From positions 434,001 through 498,000 of the forward strand of contig NZ_PPSL01000002.1 in assembly GCF_002954265.1 (NCBI RefSeq): a stretch of DNA of 64,000 nucleotides, read 5' to 3'. Below, one piece after another: positions 16,844 to 26,079 of the stretch. Within the stretch, counting starts at the first letter, position 1. Each line of letters opens with the position of its first letter. The DNA is from Flavipsychrobacter stenotrophus. Lineage in GTDB: Bacteria; Bacteroidota; Bacteroidia; Chitinophagales; Chitinophagaceae. The translations under genes and the position numbers were made by a program. A model generated the notes under the pieces. It saw nothing but the letters and a program-made list of their open reading frames with translations. It did not search any database and was not told the DNA's origin.

Positions 16844-17311
16844 TTATACCTTTTGCTTTTTCAACCTTTGCCATTTCCATGCGGCTATGGTGCCCTTTAT
16901 CATAAATATAACTACAACAAGCCTTGTTAGCCATATTGCAACATTAATATTCAGGAATGTTGCATCAAAAGTCTCAAAGTACATAACAACGTCTATAATT
17001 GCAGTAATGTCAACAACAAAATACGCGATAGCACTAATGGAAAGAATGAACATTAATATACGTGGCCAGAAAAAGCTGCCAATCGCCATTAGCAATACTA
17101 TCGTCAATATTGCCAGGTAAATATATTCGGGCCTCATTGCAAGATAAGAAACACTATGCCCATCCCCCAGTACATCGTTTATACGAAAGGCCTGGTGCTG
17201 CCACAAAAAACATACATAACCAAGCAGCACTATCCTGGCCACCTTACCTTGTCGCGCAAGTTGCTTCAGTTGCTGCGTCATGTCATACCTTTCGTGATCT
17301 ATAATATCCAT
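16844..17311 (-). CDS. Small membrane protein, tandem paralogue 3
   Basis: A 155-residue protein with an N-terminal charged stretch and four membrane helices, ending in IFMIKGTIAAWKWQRLKK. The 17-residue C-terminal motif is shared with the next gene upstream. The coding DNA for it is identical over 46 bases (16861-16906 and 17341-17386), pointing to recent duplication or gene conversion. It is the last of three genes of similar size on this strand, with 9-base gaps. No known family is recognised. Confidence 0.72.
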   Translation of the reverse strand: MDIIDHERYDMTQQLKQLARQGKVARIVLLGYVCFLWQHQAFRINDVLGDGHSVSYLAMRPEYIYLAILTIVLLMAIGSFFWPRILMFILSISAIAYFVVDITAIIDVVMYFETFDATFLNINVAIWLTRLVVVIFMIKGTIAAWKWQRLKKQKV

Positions 17312-17320
17312 AGTGATAGT

Positions 17321-17770
17321 TTAGTTTATCATTTCCTTTCTCAACCTTTGCCATTTCCATGCGGCTATGGTGCCCTTTATCATAAACACGTTGATTACCA
17401 ACTGCACTAATATACTCAATATTGCCACCAAGCCCGGCGACGTACTTCCGTAGATCATAGTAGTAACAACGGTTATTGAATAAGCCAGCGCACCAAACAA
17501 TGTGAATGACGTGAGCAGCACCAATGGTATAAATGGCTTAACATAGCTTAACCCAACAATGAGCAATACTACAGCCAGCACACCTATCTGCAGCCAGATA
17601 GCACTACTGTTGCTATAGCCAAATTTAGCGCTAATAGACATAGATATAATGGCCCCAACCATGGCCATCAAAGCCATACCAAACGTTATGATCCTCGTAG
17701 CGTTTATCTGCCTGTTGTACTTTTTCAGCAATAGCTTTTGTTCTTCTTCTTTTTCTTCAAATATGTCCAT
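17321..17770 (-). CDS. Small membrane protein, tandem paralogue 2
   Basis: A 149-residue protein starting MDIFEEKEEEQKLLLKKYNRQ, then four hydrophobic segments and the shared C-terminal VFMIKGTIAAWKWQRLRKE. Its N-terminal pattern (MDxx...QxLLxKYNxQ...R) matches the next protein (MDLIDLQQEENQRLLQKYNKQ). It lies 9 bases from each neighbour, so the three are almost certainly co-transcribed. Unknown function. Confidence 0.72.
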   Translation of the reverse strand: MDIFEEKEEEQKLLLKKYNRQINATRIITFGMALMAMVGAIISMSISAKFGYSNSSAIWLQIGVLAVVLLIVGLSYVKPFIPLVLLTSFTLFGALAYSITVVTTMIYGSTSPGLVAILSILVQLVINVFMIKGTIAAWKWQRLRKEMIN

Positions 17771-17779
17771 GGTGGTAGT

Positions 17780-18196
17780 TTAAGAGCTCAGTTCCTTGTT
17801 CAAAATTTCATATTTTCTTGCACTTATGGCGGCTCGTACCATTATTGCGGCAACCACAAGTTGCGGTATCAATATCGGGGATTCGGGTATAATGCCGGCA
17901 TTTGTTATCGCATCATAAAATACAAGCAGGAAAAACAAGAAGCTGAGGATGGAAATGATGACAAATGAGATAAAGGGCTTTTTGTAGCTCAGCGCTGCCA
18001 GTCCCAGAAATATTGTACCTGTTATCACTACCAGCATCAGGTCTGTATACATAGCGAATTTAAGCGAAGCCACTATGCCCGCTGTCAAAACAACCGCCAT
18101 CAACAGGTATATCACCACTCTGCCGGTGGTCATTTGCTTATTGTACTTCTGTAATAGTCGCTGATTTTCTTCTTGCTGAAGGTCTATAAGATCCAC
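17780..18196 (-). CDS. Small membrane protein, tandem paralogue 1
   Basis: A 138-residue protein from a GTG at 18196, the first gene of the three. It has the shared N-terminal RLLQKYNKQM pattern and four membrane helices. Its C-terminal motif is diverged (IMVRAAISARKYEILNKE). Loss of similarity there, while paralogues 2 and 3 keep an identical stretch, suggests that it is the oldest branch. Unknown function. Confidence 0.7.
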   Translation of the reverse strand: MDLIDLQQEENQRLLQKYNKQMTTGRVVIYLLMAVVLTAGIVASLKFAMYTDLMLVVITGTIFLGLAALSYKKPFISFVIISILSFLFFLLVFYDAITNAGIIPESPILIPQLVVAAIMVRAAISARKYEILNKELSS

Positions 18197-18351
18197 TAAT
18201 TTGCTTTTTCAGCAATTTAAATAATCCCTATTAATCCGGCTTGTATTATTTTTGGCACAGCATTTGCCTGTTATACTTCAATTAACAAAACATTTCAAAC
18301 GGAGTTATTAATTTTCAGGTCTTAAATACACTAAACGAAGAAAACATTTTT

Positions 18352-18753
18352 ATGAAAAAACTCATTCTTACACTGCTTTGCATCCTTACCGGTTTTTCGG
18401 CTGTAGTATTTGCTCAAGGCGACACACGTGCCCAGTTTAAATTTAAAGGTGGTGAGACCCACGATTTCGGAAAGGTAAAGAAAGGCCCTGTTGCCGAGCA
18501 TACCTTCGAATTTGTGAACACAGGTAAAGAACCTTTGATCATTAACGACGTTACCCCATCTTGCAGCTGTACTAAGGTAGAGTGGGATAAGCAACCAATT
18601 TTACCGGGTAAGGTAGGCCACATCACCCTTGGTGTAAAAACATCAGAACTTACAGGTGTATTCAACAAGAGCGTTTATATTCGTTCTAACGCTGTAGTGC
18701 CTAACGGCGAAAAGCGTTATACTATTTACCTGAAGGGTGAATCGGTAGAATAA
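18352..18753 (+). CDS. Secreted DUF1573 protein
   Basis: A 133-residue protein with a Sec signal peptide (cleavage after VVFAQ, near residue 22) and one DUF1573 domain. The typical features are HDFGKVKKGPVAEHTFEFVN (about 38-57) and ITLGVKTSELTGVFNKSVYI. The Ig-like fold resembles ASPM/SPD-2/hydin-type domains and is found in many periplasmic or surface proteins of Bacteroidota. SCSCTKVEW has two Cys that could form a disulfide. It has its own strong terminator. Confidence 0.9.
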   Translation: MKKLILTLLCILTGFSAVVFAQGDTRAQFKFKGGETHDFGKVKKGPVAEHTFEFVNTGKEPLIINDVTPSCSCTKVEWDKQPILPGKVGHITLGVKTSELTGVFNKSVYIRSNAVVPNGEKRYTIYLKGESVE

Positions 18754-18774
18754 TTAAAGACTAAACAATATAGA

Positions 18775-18814
18775 AACGGCGCGCATTCCAATAGAATGCG
18801 CGCCGTTTTGTTTT
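18775..18814. terminator. Strong terminator (bidirectional) after the DUF1573 gene
   Basis: AACGGCGCGCATTC (18775-18788) and GAATGCGCGCCGTT (18794-18807) form a perfect 14-bp stem with a 5-base loop, followed by TTTTGTTTT. The gene on the other strand ends 17 bases on. Confidence 0.93.
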
Positions 18815-18830
18815 ATATAATTAAGGATCT

Positions 18831-19589
18831 TTAAGGTACAATACCAGTACCCGTCATAGAGCTGGCACTTACCGCAGTGTAAACAGTTTTGCCTGTCCCT
18901 AGGTCTTCATAGGAAGAGGCATCACTCACTGCATATCCATAAGCTGCATAGTATACGTTGGCACCAGAAGTAAGTCCTGCATTAAGCAGATCTTGTTTAG
19001 GTATCAATAAAACAGCACGCGGTACATTAGCACCAATAGACCGGGAATATGATAGCAGGTAATTGGCCGGCATATTATTTACAGTAGAGGTGCTATTCAG
19101 AAAGAGGATACAGTTTCTTACCCTTGAGTCTGTAGCAAATGTCATTACTACAGAGTCGCCGGTTCCGCCCGCCATAGTATACACAGTTACGGCCGTAGGG
19201 CTAAAGTTTGGAATTGCAGATAACTTGATATCTCTGTTGAGCGTGTCAGCAAGAAACTGAAAGTTATTCAGGCGCGTATCTGCATAACCCGAATTGGTTG
19301 CAGATATTGTATAAGATCCTGTCTTCGTACCACCAAAAATGTAGTATCCGACTGCATCTGCAGCCACTGGTGCACCACCGCTTAAGGACAGCTGTGTATT
19401 GCCAAGGCCGGTAAGCACCTTACTGCCATACTGGTCAAAAAGACTTATGTGGCCGCTTATAGCACCGGTATAAGTTGGTCCTGCAGGACCAGTGGCACCA
19501 GCAGGACCTGTATCGCCCTTCTTGGTGCAAGACGTAAACGCCACTGCAATGCCCAGGGCAAGCATGTAGGTTAAATTTATTTTGCGCAT
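18831..19589 (-). CDS. Lipoprotein with a short collagen-like segment
   Basis: A 252-residue protein with a lipoprotein signal (AVAFTSC, Cys21). A short collagen-like stretch GDTGPAGATGPAGP follows at about 25-38. The next part (about 40-120) looks like a carboxypeptidase-regulatory/CNA-B-type beta-sandwich (TGAISGHISLFDQYGSKV, GYYIFGGTKTGSYTISATNSGY). The C-terminal part is beta-rich and Ser/Thr-rich. It is probably displayed on the cell surface. Similar proteins are frequent in Bacteroidota and their roles are unknown. Confidence 0.78.
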   Translation of the reverse strand: MRKINLTYMLALGIAVAFTSCTKKGDTGPAGATGPAGPTYTGAISGHISLFDQYGSKVLTGLGNTQLSLSGGAPVAADAVGYYIFGGTKTGSYTISATNSGYADTRLNNFQFLADTLNRDIKLSAIPNFSPTAVTVYTMAGGTGDSVVMTFATDSRVRNCILFLNSTSTVNNMPANYLLSYSRSIGANVPRAVLLIPKQDLLNAGLTSGANVYYAAYGYAVSDASSYEDLGTGKTVYTAVSASSMTGTGIVP

Positions 19590-19717
19590 AAAATCATTTG
19601 ATTATAAGCAATTTAGATTGGGCAGATTAGATTAAGTTTAACGAGAATTAAAAAATAAGTTACCCACGGTTTTGAGAAGAGAAGGTATATGTCATGGATT
19701 ATGAACTTTCATTTTTC

Positions 19718-19725
19718 TACTTTTG
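19718..19725 (+). promoter_or_regulatory. Possible -7 box immediately before miaE
   Basis: TACTTTTG matches the -7 consensus and ends 8 bases before the ATG at 19734. If it is used, the transcript has almost no leader, and the earlier ATG at 19689 cannot be the start. No clear TTG is seen at -33. Confidence 0.35.
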
Positions 19726-19733
19726 CAGCAATT

Positions 19734-20339
19734 ATGAGTACCGCAGAAAATACTATACTTGGCTTAAAACTTCCTACCGACCCACGCTGGGCCGATCTGG
19801 CGTCTATCTCTATCAAAGACATTCTTATAGATCATGCTTTTTGCGAGATGAAAGCGGCTACGCAATGCGTGACCCTTATATCGCGCTATGCCGACAAGAT
19901 AGAGCTGGTGAATGCATTATCGCCGGTGGTTACTGAGGAGTGGGGACACTTCCGTATGGTGTGGGCAGAAATGAAAAAGCGCGGGTATAGCCTTGGGCCG
20001 CAGCGCAAAGACGAATATGTAAATATGCTGTTGGAACGTGAACCCAAACATGGCAACCACGGCAACGATAAGTTGCTGCAAAAGCTGATGATCTTTGCAT
20101 TGATAGAAGCACGCAGCTGCGAAAGGTTCAGGTTGCTGCACGAAAATCTCGAAGACCAGGGACTTCGTGATTTCTACTATAAATTTATGATCTCAGAAGC
20201 CGGCCATTACCGTATGCTTATAGACCTGGCAGAGGTGTACTACCCTGTAGAGCGTGTGCGAGAGGCGTGGGCATGGTGGCTGAAGACAGAAATAGAAGTA
20301 CTGGCGCTGTTGGAGCCGAGGGGTGACAGAATGCACTAA
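19734..20339 (+). CDS. miaE: tRNA 2-methylthio-N6-isopentenyladenosine hydroxylase
   Basis: A di-iron enzyme that hydroxylates the isopentenyl group of ms2i6A37 in tRNA. The 201-residue protein from the ATG at 19734 has the ferritin-like four-helix pattern with ligands in DHAFCEMKAA, EEWGHFRMVW, EARSCERFR and SEAGHYRML. These two E..H-type pairs are the expected iron ligands. A start at 19689 would add 15 residues not seen in the family. Confidence 0.92.
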   Translation: MSTAENTILGLKLPTDPRWADLASISIKDILIDHAFCEMKAATQCVTLISRYADKIELVNALSPVVTEEWGHFRMVWAEMKKRGYSLGPQRKDEYVNMLLEREPKHGNHGNDKLLQKLMIFALIEARSCERFRLLHENLEDQGLRDFYYKFMISEAGHYRMLIDLAEVYYPVERVREAWAWWLKTEIEVLALLEPRGDRMH

Positions 20340-20374
20340 AAAGTAAAAACTTAAAACTCAAAAGTAAAAAGTGT
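20338..20374. repeat. AAAAGT-type intergenic repeat
   Basis: AAAAAGTAAAAACTTAAAAC followed by TCAAAAGTAAAAAG after the miaE stop, nearly the same as the element after citrate synthase. Confidence 0.55.
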
Positions 20375-20526
20375 TTTGGTCAACATTCGGATTGACAACT
20401 TTTTAGAAAGTTGTCAAATCTCCTGCACATACGATAAGTACACCCATAAATTATACCCTCAATTAATTTTATTATGTATTTTTATATGCGCAGCTAATGG
20501 CTGGCCACACACTTAATATCCATTTT

Positions 20527-21057
20527 ATGAAAAACATATTGATACTCGCTTTGCTTTTCGCCGGCAACACTGCTTTTGCACAAGACTATTGCAAACAGGT
20601 TAAAAAGGAAGTAACCGAGAACAACACTTCATTTAATTACGAATCTCCTTATAAAGAGGACTCATTGCCACTGATACGTGTGGTGAGGAACTACAGCACT
20701 AACCCTGAAGCTGATTTCGACAACTTCAGCCTGATATTTGCCATACCATGTGAGTTTAGCGACCTACTTGTTCCGGGTGCCAGCGGAGAAACAGAGAAGG
20801 AGGAGCAGGGGGTGGTGATAGAATTTGATGACAAGACCAAACTGGAAGATGACATTACCGTAACGCACAATAAAAAAGGGGATGGCACAGCCATGAGGGT
20901 GCTCTACTACCCTGTGAATGGCGATAACATTAAGCAGCTCACCACTAAGAAGATCATATCCTTCAAACTGGCTACAGCGCAGTCGGTAGTGTCTCCTGAA
21001 TTAGCTACTGCCATCCAGAAATATGTGACTTGCATAAGGGATGTAAAGAAAATGTAG
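20527..21057 (+). CDS. Small secreted protein of unknown function
   Basis: A 176-residue protein starting at MKNILILALLF, with a signal peptide cleaved after NTAFA (near residue 18). A start 10 codons earlier (ATG 20497) would put a polar stretch before the signal and is less likely. The mature part is acidic with two Cys, at CKQV near the start and TCIRD near the end, that could pair. No family is recognised. Confidence 0.68.
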   Translation: MKNILILALLFAGNTAFAQDYCKQVKKEVTENNTSFNYESPYKEDSLPLIRVVRNYSTNPEADFDNFSLIFAIPCEFSDLLVPGASGETEKEEQGVVIEFDDKTKLEDDITVTHNKKGDGTAMRVLYYPVNGDNIKQLTTKKIISFKLATAQSVVSPELATAIQKYVTCIRDVKKM

Positions 21058-21203
21058 GTAGTAGTTGCCTTTCAAAAAATCAACAAAGCGTTAAATCATT
21101 ACATTTATTGTAATTAATGCCTGTTTTGCCGTTTATAGGTAGGGCACCTGGCTACCCGTTTTAGCCTATAATGTGTAGATTTGCCCAGTAAATTTTCAAT
21201 GTA

Positions 21204-22673
21204 TTGTTCAAGAAGCTCGACATATTAATTATTCGAAGTTTTATCGGGCCTTTTGTCATTACCTTCTTCATAGCGCTGTTCGTATTGGTTATGCAGTTTT
21301 TCTGGCTCTATATGGACGAATTGATAGGCAAGGGCCTAAGCATATGGATGATAGTGCAGTTGCTCATGTATATGTCGGCCACGCTGGTGCCGCTGGCATT
21401 GCCGTTGAGTGTGTTGCTGGCATCTATCATGACGTTCGGCGACATGGGTGAGAATTTTGAGCTGGTAGCAATCAAGTCCTCCGGCATTTCACTACTTCGC
21501 TTCCTGGCACCGTTGGGCGTATTTATTCTACTGGTTACAGGTGGGGCGTTTGTATTCAATAATAATATCATCCCGGTTGCTAACCTTAAGGCACTGTCGT
21601 TGCTATACGACGTACGTAACTCCAAGCCCACACTAAATATTAAACCCGACCAATTCAATAACGATATACAGGGTTATTCTATAAGGGTAGGCAGTAAGGA
21701 TGAAGATGGCTTTACCATTCACGACATTATCATTTACGACCACACCGACATGGTGGGCAATAACAAGGTGATCATAGCCAAAGAAGGCCAGATGATGCCT
21801 ACTGCCGATAAACAAACACTTATATTCAGACTAAAAGATGGCTGGAGATATGAGGAGAATTATAAGGGGGGAATGCATGATGCTGAGTATCCACAAACGA
21901 GAATGCACTTTGCCAAATGGGATAAGGTATTCGACCTTTCTTCATTCAACTTTACCCGTTCTAACCAGGATCTGTTTAAGAATGCTTACCAGATGATGGA
22001 TGTAAAGCAGCTCTATGAGGTTCTGGACAGCTTTGACCGGAATAGTGACATGAGTTATAAGGCCATTACGTCTTATGTAGCGCCCTACATGACCTTCAAC
22101 AACAAGCTGAAAGAAGATTCACTGTTGAAAATAAAACTGGCAGGGGTAAAGACACCGGCAAGGGCGTACGATAGCTCATTCCTTAAGCTGATACCGGAAG
22201 ATAAGCGCCTGGTAATGATGCAGACAGTAAGTAATAATATGCGCAACCTGAAGGCGTTGATGGACAATAACTGCCTGAATGAAAAGCTGCAGAAAGAAAA
22301 GACGATGCAATTCTCTGTAGAGTTTCACCGCAAGTTCGCGTTGTCTTTTGCGTGTATGTTGCTGTTCCTTATTGGTGCCCCCATAGGCGCTATCATCCGC
22401 AAGGGTGGCCTTGGTCTGCCATTGGTGTTTGCCGTAGTGTTCTTTATCACCTTTCATATATTGAACATCACGGGCGAAAAACTGGCAAAGTCGAGCTCTT
22501 TACCACCATGGGCAGGTATGTGGATGTCTACATTTATTATGGCGCCTATAGCCATATGGCTGGTCATAACTGCCACTAACGATTCACAGATCTTCAATAA
22601 GGAATTGTACCTGCGTGCATGGCGTAAGGTAAGAGGTTACTTTCCTTCAAAAAAATCTGCCCTTGCAAAATAA
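21204..22673 (+). CDS. LptF/LptG-family LPS export permease
   Basis: A 489-residue inner-membrane protein of the LptF/G family, which with LptB extracts lipopolysaccharide from the inner membrane. It has N-terminal helices (KKLDILIIRSFIGPFVITFF; GDMGENFELVAIKSSGISLLR is the typical cytoplasmic coupling loop, near 85-105), a long periplasmic jellyroll (about 140-370) and C-terminal helices (FALSFACMLLFLIGAPIGAIIRKGGLG). The start is TTG at 21204; no ATG is available in this frame near the N-terminus. The next gene overlaps its end by 11 bases. Confidence 0.92.
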   Translation: MFKKLDILIIRSFIGPFVITFFIALFVLVMQFFWLYMDELIGKGLSIWMIVQLLMYMSATLVPLALPLSVLLASIMTFGDMGENFELVAIKSSGISLLRFLAPLGVFILLVTGGAFVFNNNIIPVANLKALSLLYDVRNSKPTLNIKPDQFNNDIQGYSIRVGSKDEDGFTIHDIIIYDHTDMVGNNKVIIAKEGQMMPTADKQTLIFRLKDGWRYEENYKGGMHDAEYPQTRMHFAKWDKVFDLSSFNFTRSNQDLFKNAYQMMDVKQLYEVLDSFDRNSDMSYKAITSYVAPYMTFNNKLKEDSLLKIKLAGVKTPARAYDSSFLKLIPEDKRLVMMQTVSNNMRNLKALMDNNCLNEKLQKEKTMQFSVEFHRKFALSFACMLLFLIGAPIGAIIRKGGLGLPLVFAVVFFITFHILNITGEKLAKSSSLPPWAGMWMSTFIMAPIAIWLVITATNDSQIFNKELYLRAWRKVRGYFPSKKSALAK

Positions 22674-23316
22674 ATTCAGGATCATATACAGGCCTTGGTT
22701 CCATTTGCCGGCATTGCTGTGGGTAATTGTTGGCGCTGTTCTGCTACTCACTTTCAGTAAACGGGAGCTCTTTGCGGCAGTTAATGGCTCCTATACCCCC
22801 TTCCTGGATAAGATCATGTTTCCGGTTACCCATTTGGGCCAACCGGAGGTAATCATACCTACCCTATTGATCCTCATTGCGTTGCCCCGCTTCAGAAACT
22901 GGTGGTATATACTTACAGCTATTGCATGCAACATTACCCCGCTACTCACGCAGCAGATAATGAAGCAGATATTCTATCATCCGCGCCCGCTGAAGTTTTA
23001 CCAGCATGCCGACTGGATACACTTTATTAAGTCCGACTGGCCGGAACTTACAGGCAATAATAGTTTCCCCTCGGGCCATAGCCAGGGTGCATTTAGTTTC
23101 TTTTGTTTTCTAACTTTGTTACTGCCTGCCAGATACAGAATGGCCGGCAGCGTGTTTTTTCTATTAGCCCTCTCCGTTTGCTATTCCCGAATGTACCTTG
23201 CCGCTCATTTTTTTGAGGACGTATATACGGGCAGTATCATCGGCGTTATCACAACGACACTAATTTACTCCTTTATGATGCGGTACAGATCGCGCCTGGG
23301 AGCAGAGCAATTATAA
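22663..23316 (+). CDS. PAP2-type phosphatase (membrane)
   Basis: A 217-residue integral membrane phosphatase of the PAP2/lipid-phosphate type. The three catalytic motifs are intact: KQIFYHPRP (101-109), PSGH (136-139) and SRMYLAAHFFEDV (175-187, with His182 and Asp186). It probably dephosphorylates undecaprenyl pyrophosphate or a phospholipid. The start is a TTG that overlaps the LptF/G gene, so the pair should be co-transcribed, with the glycosyltransferase following 28 bases on. Confidence 0.9.
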   Translation: MQNKFRIIYRPWFHLPALLWVIVGAVLLLTFSKRELFAAVNGSYTPFLDKIMFPVTHLGQPEVIIPTLLILIALPRFRNWWYILTAIACNITPLLTQQIMKQIFYHPRPLKFYQHADWIHFIKSDWPELTGNNSFPSGHSQGAFSFFCFLTLLLPARYRMAGSVFFLLALSVCYSRMYLAAHFFEDVYTGSIIGVITTTLIYSFMMRYRSRLGAEQL

Positions 23317-23344
23317 TTGTCACCGGTATTTTTTAATAAGGCCA

Positions 23345-24985
23345 ATGCCTAACTATATAAAATATTTCATCATCACCATTGCAGGTTGTCTGCTGTTCCT
23401 GCCATTTCTTGACCAGGTGCATCTATTCGACTGGGATGAGATCAACTTTGCGGAGTGCGCCCGCGAAATGATCGTATCTAAAGATTACCTGCGTGCGCAG
23501 ATAGACTTTATGCCTTTCTGGGAGAAGCCACCGGTATTTATATGGATGCAGGTAATAGGCATGAAGCTGTTTGGCGTAGGCGAATATGCAGCCCGTTTCC
23601 CAAATGCGGTAATGGGTATAGTTACACTGATCACCCTCTACTATGCCGGCAAAAAGGTAATGAATGAGAAGATGGCAACATGGTGGGTACTACTCTACGC
23701 TGCAAGTTGGTTACCACACTTCTATTTCAAGACAGGTATCATTGACCCCACTTTCAATTACTTTATTTTCCTTGCTTTCTTTCAGCTGCACCTGCTAAAA
23801 TTCTCCGCAAAGAAATCACTACATGCTTTACTGGCAGGGCTCTTCCTGGGTATCGCCGTTTTGACCAAAGGGCCTGTGGCCATATTGGTAGCGGGCCTAT
23901 CGTTCGCAGTTTATGTGCTACTCAACAGAGGCATGAATGGCTATAAGGTCAGGGATCTCATTATCATTACGTTTAGTGCCATGATACCGTTTGCACTATG
24001 GCTGGGAGCTGCAGTTGCTACTTATGGATTGAAGTACGGCAGCTGGTTCATGACAGAATTTCTTACTTACCAGGTAAGGTTGTTCCGCACAGAAGATGCC
24101 GATCATGGCGGGCCTTTCATTTATCACTTTATTGTATTGCTTATCGGCTGCTTCCCGGCTACAGCATTTCTCTTTCAGTACTCAAGAAAGCGCAGTCATG
24201 ATGCCGCTAATTCCCGCGATTTCAGCCGCTGGATGTGGGTAATGTTCTGGGTGGTACTTATCCTGTTCTCAATTGTAAAGACCAAGATAGTCCACTACTC
24301 TTCGCTTTGTTATTTCCCGCTTACCTACCTGGCAGCCGTGCAACTATACCGGCTTACCTATGAAGGTATGAAGATGAAGAAAGGCGTGAAGATCACACTC
24401 ATTGCAACTGCCTGCATATGGGGACTGGTGCTTTTACTGCTACCAGTAGTTGGCATCAACAAACAAGCCATCATTCCACTTATAGAAGACCCGTTTGCAG
24501 TAGCCAACCTTGCCGCTGACGTGCATTGGAGGTATACTGAATGTATATGGGGCGGGCTATACATAATTGCTACCTGCACTGCCATTGCCATGATGAAGAG
24601 AGATTTCAGAAAAGGAATGATCACCCTCTGTCTGGTACAGTTAGTTATCATACAGGTAACCATACTACATTTCACGCCCAAAATAGAGACCTATTCACAG
24701 CGCGCTGCCATAGAGTTCTTCAAGAGTTTTGAAGGTAAGGAAGTTTACATACTACCGTTGGGCTATAAAAGCTATGCTAATATCTTCTATGCCCGCAAAC
24801 CGTTATTTGCTAATAAGGAATATTATAAGGACGGTAAGATAAACGAAGCATGGCTGATGAATGGTACGGTAGACAGGCCCACATACTTTATAAGCAAAAT
24901 ACAGAACGCGCAGCAGTATAAGGCAATGCCGCAAATGACCTATTTAGGCGAAAAAAATGGTTTTGTTTTTTTTAAGCGCAATTAA
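23345..24985 (+). CDS. GT39-type (ArnT-like) glycosyltransferase
   Basis: A 546-residue polytopic protein of the ArnT/PMT-like GT-C class, which moves a sugar from a polyprenyl-phosphate donor in the membrane. The first periplasmic loop has LFDWDEINFAECAREM with the catalytic acidic residues (about 28-43). FWEKPPVFIWMQVIGMKLFG and EYAARFPNAVMG, typical of ArnT, follow. About ten to twelve helices come next, then a C-terminal soluble part. Neighbours (LptF/G, PAP2) suggest a role in envelope glycolipid modification. Confidence 0.9.
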   Translation: MPNYIKYFIITIAGCLLFLPFLDQVHLFDWDEINFAECAREMIVSKDYLRAQIDFMPFWEKPPVFIWMQVIGMKLFGVGEYAARFPNAVMGIVTLITLYYAGKKVMNEKMATWWVLLYAASWLPHFYFKTGIIDPTFNYFIFLAFFQLHLLKFSAKKSLHALLAGLFLGIAVLTKGPVAILVAGLSFAVYVLLNRGMNGYKVRDLIIITFSAMIPFALWLGAAVATYGLKYGSWFMTEFLTYQVRLFRTEDADHGGPFIYHFIVLLIGCFPATAFLFQYSRKRSHDAANSRDFSRWMWVMFWVVLILFSIVKTKIVHYSSLCYFPLTYLAAVQLYRLTYEGMKMKKGVKITLIATACIWGLVLLLLPVVGINKQAIIPLIEDPFAVANLAADVHWRYTECIWGGLYIIATCTAIAMMKRDFRKGMITLCLVQLVIIQVTILHFTPKIETYSQRAAIEFFKSFEGKEVYILPLGYKSYANIFYARKPLFANKEYYKDGKINEAWLMNGTVDRPTYFISKIQNAQQYKAMPQMTYLGEKNGFVFFKRN

Positions 24986-25330
24986 ACTTTTCTCGTATTC
25001 CCCTATTTAAAGGTCATTTACCCCAATTTTATTTTACCAGATAGATTTATTAAAACACAGTATACTTTTTTATATGTATAAAAATGTACCTGCTAATTCA
25101 TTGCCATTTTTTGGTAATTCAAAAGCGGTATTCGTACATAGAATACTGATTTGGGTCAGTTTTTTTTAGCAATTTCTATTCCTATATTTGTATAAATACT
25201 TCCTTTCTCGCCTCGAAAACGCGATCATTTTTTGCTCTTTGGTTGTGGTATATCTACTACCAAAAAGATTCAGAGTAACAAATAATTGTCCTCCCATAAG
25301 AACATTATATTATTTCAATTAAATCAGAGG
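24986..25330. other. AT-rich intergenic region with a probable promoter
   Basis: About 345 bases, very AT-rich, with no gene. TATATTTG at 25183-25190 matches the -7 consensus, though no TTG lies at the right distance. A transcript from there would have a leader of about 130 bases, with GGTAGTAGATATACC-like symmetry (25245-25265) before the next start. A regulatory leader is possible but unsupported. Confidence 0.4.
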
Positions 25331-25972
25331 ATGATGGAGTACAGATCTTACGTATCATTGAACATTGCAATTATTGGCAACACCAAAATGAGTCATGCAC
25401 TTTCCAGTGCATTCATTAATGTAGGTCATCAGGTCTTTATGGCTAATACCGAAAGGGAGATGGCCGGCAGCCTGCCGGAACCGGAGCAGCAAGGCGACAT
25501 ACATTACTGCAGTATAGAAGATGCTGCAGCAGCGGCAGATTTCATAATGATCTGTACGCATGCAAGCGAAGTGCGTGAAGTAGCCTACTGGTTGGGAGAT
25601 GTCAGAAGAAAGGTGATCGTTGATCTTACTGTAAATGTGCCTAACGGAAATACTACCAATATTAATACTATAGGCGCCATCAATTCTATTACCGGTTCAG
25701 AGCACATTGTAAAGCTATTGAGTCTATACAATCATGAGCAGCTGTTTAAACCCCTTTTTGGTGGCAAACCCGCACAGGTAGTATTGGTGGGTGACAGTAG
25801 AAAAGCAAAGGAAATGGCAAAGATCATTTGTAAAGAATTGAGTGTAGATAAATTTCATGATTTCGGCGGAACAGAAAATATTGCTTTGTTCGACGAATTG
25901 TCAAAATGCTGCAGATCTATGATCAAAGTAAATTATACGCAACCGCAACTGACAAAAGTGAGTAAGAGATAA
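25331..25972 (+). CDS. NAD(P)-binding F420-reductase-like protein
   Basis: About 213 residues. AGAGG abuts the ATG at 25331; the ATG at 25334 would have better spacing. The N-terminus LNIAIIGNTKMSHALSSAF is a Rossmann strand with a GN(T)KM turn, followed by ADFIMICTHASEVREV and VIVDLTVN. These features suit the 'NADP oxidoreductase, coenzyme F420-dependent' fold group. The GxGxxG motif is not canonical, so cofactor binding is uncertain. A terminator and the pentapeptide gene follow. Confidence 0.7.
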   Translation: MMEYRSYVSLNIAIIGNTKMSHALSSAFINVGHQVFMANTEREMAGSLPEPEQQGDIHYCSIEDAAAAADFIMICTHASEVREVAYWLGDVRRKVIVDLTVNVPNGNTTNINTIGAINSITGSEHIVKLLSLYNHEQLFKPLFGGKPAQVVLVGDSRKAKEMAKIICKELSVDKFHDFGGTENIALFDELSKCCRSMIKVNYTQPQLTKVSKR

Positions 25973-25994
25973 TTGAAGTGATATACAAATCAGT

Positions 25995-26026
25995 AAAAGA
26001 GCAGGCACCACAGCCTGCTCTTTTAC
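25995..26026 (+). terminator. Rho-independent terminator
   Basis: AAAAGAGCAGGC (25995-26006) and GCCTGCTCTTTT (26013-26024) form a perfect 12-bp stem with a 6-base loop, shortly after the NAD(P)-binding protein gene. Confidence 0.9.
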
Positions 26027-26079
26027 ATTTTCTCCGGGCACTATTAATTGATACTTTTACTCTAAAAACAGCAAGTACA

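Noticed and set aside
16238-16930. A 230-codon open frame on the plus strand opposite the CxxC protein and part of its neighbour
   Set aside because: It is antisense to genes with clearer coding features, has a Cys/Ser-rich composition without a recognisable fold, and spans two opposite genes.
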